DNA of 11,097 nucleotides from JAWWPG01 sp038232255 (lineage in GTDB: Bacteria; Actinomycetota; Actinomycetes; Propionibacteriales; Nocardioidaceae). The DNA is taken from contig JBBSIF010000089.1 of NCBI GenBank assembly GCA_038232255.1, positions 1 through 11,097 of the forward strand. The letters run 5' to 3'. The notes beneath the pieces were generated by a model. It made no database searches. It was not told the DNA's origin and worked only from the letters and a program-made list of their open reading frames with translations. Positions 6,363 to 11,097 of this stretch are shown piece by piece. Within the stretch, counting starts at the first letter, position 1, and every line of letters starts with the position of its first letter. Position numbers and translations under genes: made by a program.

Positions 6363-7291
6363 CGGCGCCTCCCCAGGAAGGCGGCGGCGCCGGCACCCAG
6401 CAGCGTCACCGCCGCGGCGCCGACGTGTTTCCAGATCGACACGATGTCGCGCGTGGTCACGACGGGGTCGGGCGGCAGCCCGTAGACCTCCGGCTCGTCG
6501 AGCAGCAGGAAGAACGCGCCGTCTCCCCCGACGCCGTCTTCGGGGTCCTGCCCGTAGAGCCGCGCGACGTCGACCCCCTGAGCGTGCAGCTCGGACACCC
6601 GGTGGTCCGCCCGCTCCCGCAGCTCGTCGAGCTCCCCGAACTGGATCGACTGCGTCGGGCAGGCCTTGGCGCACGCCGGCTCCTCGCCGACCTTCAGCCG
6701 GTCGTAGCACAACGTGCACTTGAAGACGCGACCGTCCTCCTTGCGCTGGTCGATCACGCCGTACGGGCAGGCCGGGACGCAGTACCCACAGCCGTTGCAC
6801 ACATCTGCCTGGACGACGACCGTGCCGAACTCCGTGCGGAACAGGGCCCCCGTCGGGCAGACGTCGAGGCAGGCGGCATGCGTGCAGTGCTTGCAGACGT
6901 CCGACGACATCAACCAGCGCAGGTCGGTGTCGTTGGTGGACGTCCCCTGGGGATCGGCCGGCCGCAGCCCCGGCATGCCGAGGTCTGCCACTGGTCGCGC
7001 CGGCGCGGCGGCTTCCTTGTCCAGCACCGGGACGATCGGCGCCGACTGCTCGATGAAGGCGACGTGCCGCCAGGAGCTCGCGCCGAGCGCCTGCGTGTTG
7101 TCGTACGACATGCCGCTGAGCAGCAGCCCGTCCTCCGGCACGTCGTTCCACTCCTTGCACGCGACCTCACAGGCCTTGCACCCGATGCAGATGCTGGTGT
7201 CGGTGAAGAATCCCATCCGGGGCGGCGGGTCGGCGTACCCCGCGTCGGCGCTGACGTCGTGAAGTGCGCCCGACAGCCGATGAGGGCTCAT
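6359..7291 (-). CDS. fdhB: Formate dehydrogenase iron-sulfur (beta) subunit, four 4Fe-4S clusters
   Basis: This 310-aa protein matches FdnH/FdoH-type electron-transfer subunits. Sixteen Cys form four ferredoxin-like groups: C35/38/41/45 (C-I-G-C-K-A-C-E-V-A-C-K-E-W-N), C133/136/141/145, C165/168/171/175 (C-N-G-C-G-Y-C-V-P-A-C-P-Y-G) and C192/195/207/211. It carries electrons from the FdhA 4Fe-4S cluster to NrfD. A single C-terminal hydrophobic helix (about 284-307) ends in G-R-R-R, as in FdnH, and would anchor it in the membrane. The start ATG 7291-7289 overlaps the fdhA stop as ATGA and has AGGGAG seven nt upstream. The longer frame reaching 7639 is not coding upstream of this ATG. There is no N-terminal signal peptide. 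Confidence 0.95.
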   Translation of the reverse strand: MSPHRLSGALHDVSADAGYADPPPRMGFFTDTSICIGCKACEVACKEWNDVPEDGLLLSGMSYDNTQALGASSWRHVAFIEQSAPIVPVLDKEAAAPARPVADLGMPGLRPADPQGTSTNDTDLRWLMSSDVCKHCTHAACLDVCPTGALFRTEFGTVVVQADVCNGCGYCVPACPYGVIDQRKEDGRVFKCTLCYDRLKVGEEPACAKACPTQSIQFGELDELRERADHRVSELHAQGVDVARLYGQDPEDGVGGDGAFFLLLDEPEVYGLPPDPVVTTRDIVSIWKHVGAAAVTLLGAGAAAFLGRRR

Positions 7292-10200
7292 GAGTCGCTC
7301 CCTGCCGGAGATCGATCGAGGGGTGGTTGCGTCGGCTGTGGAGTGATCCCGGCTCGCTGCCGGTACTTCTCGACGTACTGCACGAGCGCCGGACCCCGCG
7401 GCCGCCGACCTGGCTGGATGTCGCAGGTGCCGACCTTGTCCTGGATGTTGACGTTCGGGTCGACGGTAACGCTGACCAAGTCGTTCGCCGAGTCTCCGGT
7501 TGTCAGGCCCGTCCCGCCCCAGTGGTAGGGCAGCCCCACCTGGTGCACCACCCGGTCGGCGATCCGCAGCGGTCGCATCCGCTCCGTCACGAGCACGCGC
7601 GCCTCGATCGCCGCCCGCGCCGTGACGATCGTGGCCCATCCCAGGTGGTCGAGACCTCTCATGGCGGCGAGCTCGGCGGAGACCTCACAGAAGAACGCGG
7701 GCTGCAGCTCCGACAGGTACGGCAGCGTCCGGCTCATGCCGCCCGCGGTGTGATGCTCGGTGAGTCGGTACGTCGTGAACACGAACGGGAACACCTCGCT
7801 CTGGTCGGGGTTCGCGACGTTGACCGGGGACTCGTAGTGCTTGGCAGCCGGGTTGCCCTGCTCGGCGTACAGGGCGTTGCGCACCGGGGACTCCGGCGGC
7901 TCGTAGTGCGAGGGCAGCGGACCGTCCGCCAGCCCCGCCGAGGCGAACAGCCAGCCCTTCCCGTCGGTCTGCATGATGAACGGGTCCGAGCCGCCGATCG
8001 CGTCCGGGCCCTTCGCTCCCTCGGGCGGCACGGAGTGGGGCTCGCGGTCGAGGATGAAGTCCGGCACGTCGTGCCCCGTCCACTTGCCGGCGTCGCCATC
8101 CCACCAGACGTAGGCCTTCGCCTCGCTCCAGGGGTTCCCGTCGGGGTCGGCTGACGCGCGGTTGTAGAGCGTACGACGGTTGGCGGGCCACGCCCATCCC
8201 CACTCCGGCGCCACCCAGGACTGCTCGGAGCCGGGCTTGCGCCGGGCGGACTGGTTCACCTCGTCGGCGTACACGCCGCAGTAGATCCAGCACCCGCACG
8301 CCGTCGAGCCGTCCGCCTTCAGCTCTGTGTACGCAGACAACGCTGCACCCTCCGGCCCGGTCCCGTTGATCTCGCGCAGCACCGCCTCCGCGCTCGGCTC
8401 CCGGTCGTCGCCGTGCTCCGGATAGCGCCACGTCAGATCAAGCAGCGGCTGGTCCATCGGGTCGGTCGAGCCCCTGAGCTTCTCGCGGATGCGCAGGCCC
8501 AGGTGGTAGTAGAACCACAGGTCGCTGGTGGCGTCACCCGGCGGGTCCACCGCCTTGTGGTGCCACTGCAGCAGGCGCTGGGTGTTCGTGAACGTGCCGC
8601 TCTTCTCCGTGTGCGCGGCCGCCGGCAGGAAGAACACCTCGGTCACGATGTCCGCGGCCCGCATCTCGCCGGTCTCGATCTCGGGTCCGTCCTTCCAGAA
8701 CGTCGCAGACTCGACCATCACGAGGTCCCGGACGACGAGCCAGTCCAGGTTGGCGAGGCCGAGGCGCTGCATCTTGCCGTTCGACGTGCCGACAGCCGGG
8801 TTCTCACCGACCAGGAAGTAGCCCTTCGTCTTCCCTGCTATCTGGTCGAGCACCGTCTGGTAGGTGCCGTGGTCCCCGGTGACCCGGGGCAGGTAGTCGA
8901 AGCAGAAGTCGTTGTCGGCCGTCGCGGCGTCGCCGAAGTAGGACTTCAGCAGGCTCACCGCGTAGCTGCGGATGTTCCCCCAGAAGCCGGCCGCCCCCTC
9001 GTCCGCCTCGACGTACTCGTCAAGGCTCTGGTGCTGGTCCGCGTGCGGCATCGGAAGGTAGCCGGGCAGGATGTTGTAGAGAGTGGGGATGTCGGTGGAC
9101 CCCTGGATGCTCGCGTGTCCGCGTAGCGCCATGATGCCGCCACCGGGCCGGCCGATGTTGCCGAGCAGCAGCTGCAGGATCGACGCCGTCCGGATGACCT
9201 GGACCCCGCTGGCGTGATGCGTCCAGCCGACGGCGTAGCAGATCGCGGTGGTGCGCTCCCGGCCACTGTTGGCCGTGACGGCGTCCGCGATCTTCGCGAA
9301 CTGCTCCTCCGGGATGCCGCAGACCTCCTGGACCATCGCCGGGGTGTAGCGCGCGAAGTGGCGCCTCAGGATCTGGAAGACACAGTGCGGATCCTGGAGG
9401 GTCTCGTCACGGTCCGGCTTGGCGCCGACTGTCGGGCCGCCGGACCCGGCCGCCTCAGCACGGCTCGACCCGTGAGCGTGCTCGTCCTGGTCCGACGACC
9501 GCCTCGGGTCGAGGTCGTCGGCGGTCGAGTACCGCCAGTACCCGCTGTCGTACGTGCGTGACTCCGCGTCGAAGCCGGAGAACAGCCCCCCGAGGTCCTC
9601 ACTGTCGACGAAGTCGTCGGTGATGATCGCGGGGGCGTTCGTGTACGCCACGACGTACTCGCGGAAGAAGAGGTCGTTGGTCAGCACGTGGTTGACGAGA
9701 GCGCCCAGGAATGCGATGTCGGTGCCGGCCCGGATCGCCGCATGGATGTCGGAGACTGCCGACGTGCGGGTGAACCTGGGGTCCACGTGGATGATCGTGG
9801 CGCCGCGCGCCTTGGCCTCCATCACCCACTGGAACCCGACCGGGTGGCACTCGGCCATGTTGGAGCCCTGGATCAGGATGCAGTCGGACTTCGCGAGATC
9901 CTGCTGGAAGGTGGTGGCGCCTCCCCGCCCGAACGACGCCCCCAGACCGGGGACGGTGGACGAGTGTCAAATACGCGCCTGGTTCTCGATCTGGATGGCG
10001 CCCATCGCCGTGTAGAGCTTCTTCATGAGGTAGTTCTCCTCGTTGTCGAGGGTCGCTCCTCCGAGGCTCGAGATGCCGGTCGTACGGCGTACCCGGTTGC
10101 CGTCCTGCTCCCACTGCCAGTAGTCGCGGCGGGTCTTGAGGACCCGGTCGGCGATCATGTCGAGCGCCGTGTCGAGTTCTAGGTCCTCCCAGTCGGTGCC

Positions 10201-10533
10201 GTAGGGACGGCGGTACCGCACCGTCGTCACCCGGCCGGGTGAGGTGACCAGCTGCCGGCTGGCGCTGCCCTTCGGGCACAGGCGACCGCGGGAGATCGGG
10301 CTGGCCGGGTCGCCCTCGATCTGGATGACCGTCTCGTCCTTGACGAAGACCTTCTGGCCGCAGCCAACCGCGCAGTAGGGGCAGACGGAGTCGACCACCC
10401 GGTCGGCGTCGACGGTGCGGGCGTGCCACTCCTTGCTGTGCTGGGACTTGACAGCCGCGCCGCGACCGAGGGCGTCACCGTCGCGGACCTGCCGGATGAG
10501 CGGCCATGACCCGATGAACGTCTTGACCCCCAT
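7288..10533 (-). CDS. fdhA: Selenocysteine-containing formate dehydrogenase, catalytic alpha subunit (TGA at 9969-9967 = Sec189)
   Basis: This 1081-aa molybdenum or tungsten bis-MGD enzyme oxidises formate to CO2 (FdnG/FdoG type). The TGA at 9969-9967 must be read through. Upstream residues 1-188 hold the 4Fe-4S motif C51-x2-C54-x3-C58-x27-C86 (C-P-Y-C-A-V-G-C) and end N-Q-A-R-I. Then come U189, H190-S-S-T-V-P, F-G-R-G-G-A-T and N-M-A-E-C-H-P-V-G-F, the FdnG active-site context in which Sec is followed by His. The C-terminus shows the molybdopterin dinucleotide-binding pattern Y-H-W-G-G-T-G-L-T-x-G-D-x-x-N-D-L (about 1003-1019). The start is ATG 10533-10531, with AAGGGAGGT six nt upstream. 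GTG 10554 is less likely. There is no twin-arginine signal. Residues 336-374 are a Ser/Asp/Gly-rich, probably disordered loop. A gene caller treating TGA as stop would split this into two false genes. Confidence 0.97.
9933..9969 (-). promoter_or_regulatory. Bacterial SECIS element in fdhA mRNA
   Basis: Directly after the Sec TGA (9969-9967) the mRNA folds a short hairpin, GUCCCC-GGUCU-GGGGGC, with four C-G pairs closing the loop and a U-G plus G-C below. Counting U of UGA as 1, it has U17, G22, G23 and U24. These are the same positions as the bulged U17 and the GGUCU apical loop of the E. coli fdhF SECIS, and 18 nt separate UGA from the loop in both. These are the bases contacted by SelB. The element lies within the coding sequence (9952-9938 for the upper stem). 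Confidence 0.93.
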
Positions 10534-10569
10534 GGCACCTCCCTTGGCCCGCACACCGCCGAGAGCAGA

Positions 10570-10764
10570 AGGCTAACCCCGTACGGCGGATCGCACCCGC
10601 CGACCCCCTCGCTGGCTCCGCGGCTCCCCCGCGATCGTGTCGAAGCCCACCGCTCGTCTGCAGGTTCCACGCGCAAGCCACCCGTCATACCGCAGACGAA
10701 CCCAGGGTGCGGCGGCCAGATCTCGGTGACCAGCGGTCGGTGCCCCACCGGACGTGTCTAGGGT
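10570..10764. promoter_or_regulatory. Divergent promoter region between fdhA and selC, with weak -10 candidates
   Basis: The gap of 238 bp between fdhA (ATG 10533) and selC (10772) must carry both outgoing promoters. For selC, TAGGGT at 10759-10764 is a good actinobacterial -10 match 7 nt before the tRNA 5' end, but the -35 is poor. For fdhA, TAGCCT at 10575-10570 (minus strand) fits TANNNT and would start transcription near 10563, giving a leader of about 30 nt. Its -35 is also weak. No clear operator palindrome was found. Both are tentative. Confidence 0.3.
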
Positions 10765-10771
10765 GGTCGGT

Positions 10772-10866
10772 GGAGGCGTACCTCGTCTGGTGATGGGCGC
10801 GGTCCTCAAAACCGCTGTGGCCGAGCATCTCGGTCAGGCGGGTTCGATTCCCGTCCGCCTCCGCCA
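10772..10866 (+). tRNA. selC: tRNA-Sec (anticodon TCA)
   Basis: This 95-nt gene has the architecture of bacterial tRNA-Sec. The acceptor stem is GGAGGCG(T) with (C)CGCCTCC, and G73-CCA is encoded. The D arm is extended (about 10782-10797) and the anticodon stem is GCGGT/ACCGC around the loop CCTCAAA, with anticodon TCA at 10806-10808. The variable arm is long (8 bp, 10818-10836) with a CAT loop. The T arm is G-C-G-G-G/C-C-C-G-T with loop TTCGATT. The total length equals E. coli selC. Two oddities: position 33 is C rather than U, and the eighth acceptor pair is T-C (10779 with 10855), leaving 7 clean pairs. It is charged with Ser, converted by SelA and delivered by SelB. It lies 44 nt upstream of selA. 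Confidence 0.95.
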
Positions 10867-10910
10867 CTCGACACACCTGGACGACGCTCAGGGGAAGGCG
10901 GGTCACCGTC

Positions 10911-11097
10911 GTGGAGGACTCCCGCCGGTCGGTGCCGCGTACGGACACGGTGCTCGACGACCCGCGCCTGGACCAGGCCCTGGAACAGCTGAGCCGCGGC
11001 GCCGTCAAGGCTGCCGTCGCGGCGGCCCTGGAGAGGTGCCGGGCCGGCGCCCTCGAGCCGTCGGCGGTCGTCCCCGCGGTGCTGGAGTCGCTGCCGC
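10911..11097 (+). CDS. selA: L-seryl-tRNA(Sec) selenium transferase, N-terminal fragment (runs off right edge)
   Basis: SelA is a PLP enzyme that converts Ser-tRNA-Sec to Sec-tRNA-Sec using selenophosphate. The 62 residues present read V-E-D-S-R-R-S-V-P-R-T-D-T-V-L-D-D-P-R-L and continue into an Ala-rich helix, A-V-K-A-A-V-A-A-A-L-E-R. This matches the helical N-terminal domain of actinobacterial SelA, where the P-R-T-D motif lies close to the start. The PLP-binding core is beyond the edge. The likely start is GTG 10911-10913 (GGGGAAGG about 12 nt upstream). GTG 10932 is an alternative. Position straight after selC, with selD in the divergent operon, supports the call strongly, and selB is expected next. 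Confidence 0.88.
   Translation, partial: MEDSRRSVPRTDTVLDDPRLDQALEQLSRGAVKAAVAAALERCRAGALEPSAVVPAVLESLP

Noticed and set aside
6363..7160. N-terminal extension of the nrfD frame
   Set aside because: It overlaps fdhB in another frame, is Arg/Gly/Ala-rich, and nrfD has a strong ribosome-binding site and GTGA start at 6362.
7292..7639. N-terminal extension of the fdhB frame
   Set aside because: It overlaps the conserved end of fdhA and has shadow-frame composition; ATG 7291 has a good ribosome-binding site and the ATGA overlap.
6425..9126. Long open frames on the plus strand opposite fdhB and fdhA (for example 6425-7528, 7327-8154, 8413-9126)
   Set aside because: Val/Arg/Gly-rich antisense translations without ribosome-binding sites or domains, as expected opposite GC-rich genes.
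9967..9969. In-frame TGA taken as a nonsense mutation making fdhA a pseudogene
   Set aside because: It is at the catalytic Sec position, has a SECIS hairpin, and selA, selC and selD are adjacent. The downstream frame is fully conserved.

Overview
The window is high-GC DNA from an actinobacterium. The evidence is GC-rich third codon positions, frequent GTG starts, a signal-less FdnG-like formate dehydrogenase with an NrfD subunit, and tandem DGPF proteins with an ECF42-like promoter. The genus cannot be fixed from the sequence alone. Its core (about 4435 to the right edge) is a compact selenocysteine locus that couples a selenoenzyme to its own Sec-decoding machinery.

Right block. On the minus strand, four genes run 10533 to 4435: a selenocysteine-containing formate dehydrogenase catalytic subunit (fdhA), a four-cluster ferredoxin-like subunit (fdhB), an NrfD-type membrane subunit, and selenophosphate synthetase (selD). 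Each junction is a 4-nt start/stop overlap (ATGA, GTGA, GTGA). The fdhA frame is crossed by an in-frame TGA at 9969-9967. This TGA is read as Sec189: it sits at the FdnG active-site position, is followed by His, and is followed by a bacterial SECIS hairpin whose U17 and GGUCU loop fall at the same distances from UGA as in E. coli fdhF. Divergently, on the plus strand, lie the tRNA-Sec gene (selC, 10772-10866) and the start of selA (10911 to the edge). SelD makes selenophosphate, SelA converts Ser-tRNA-Sec to Sec-tRNA-Sec, and the SECIS recruits SelB to insert Sec into FdhA. SelB is not in the window and is probably just beyond selA. The tRNA-Sec has C33 in place of the near-universal U33, and a U-C mismatch at the eighth acceptor position.

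Left block (1-4434) is accessory. At the left edge, two tandem DGPF/YCII-family genes run leftward behind a good match to an ECF42-type sigma-factor promoter (TGTCGA-N17-CGTC). Next come an EcsC-family protein (plus strand) and an unrecognised 346-aa protein (minus strand) with an HEPN-like R-x4-H motif. Between them are stretches that look like decayed coding sequence: coding-like peptides that jump between minus-strand frames at 591-1028 and 2112-2870, the latter with a second R-x4-H motif. A short repeated motif (GAGTGTCC) clusters upstream of the 346-aa gene. Nothing here is a recognisable transposase or CRISPR array.
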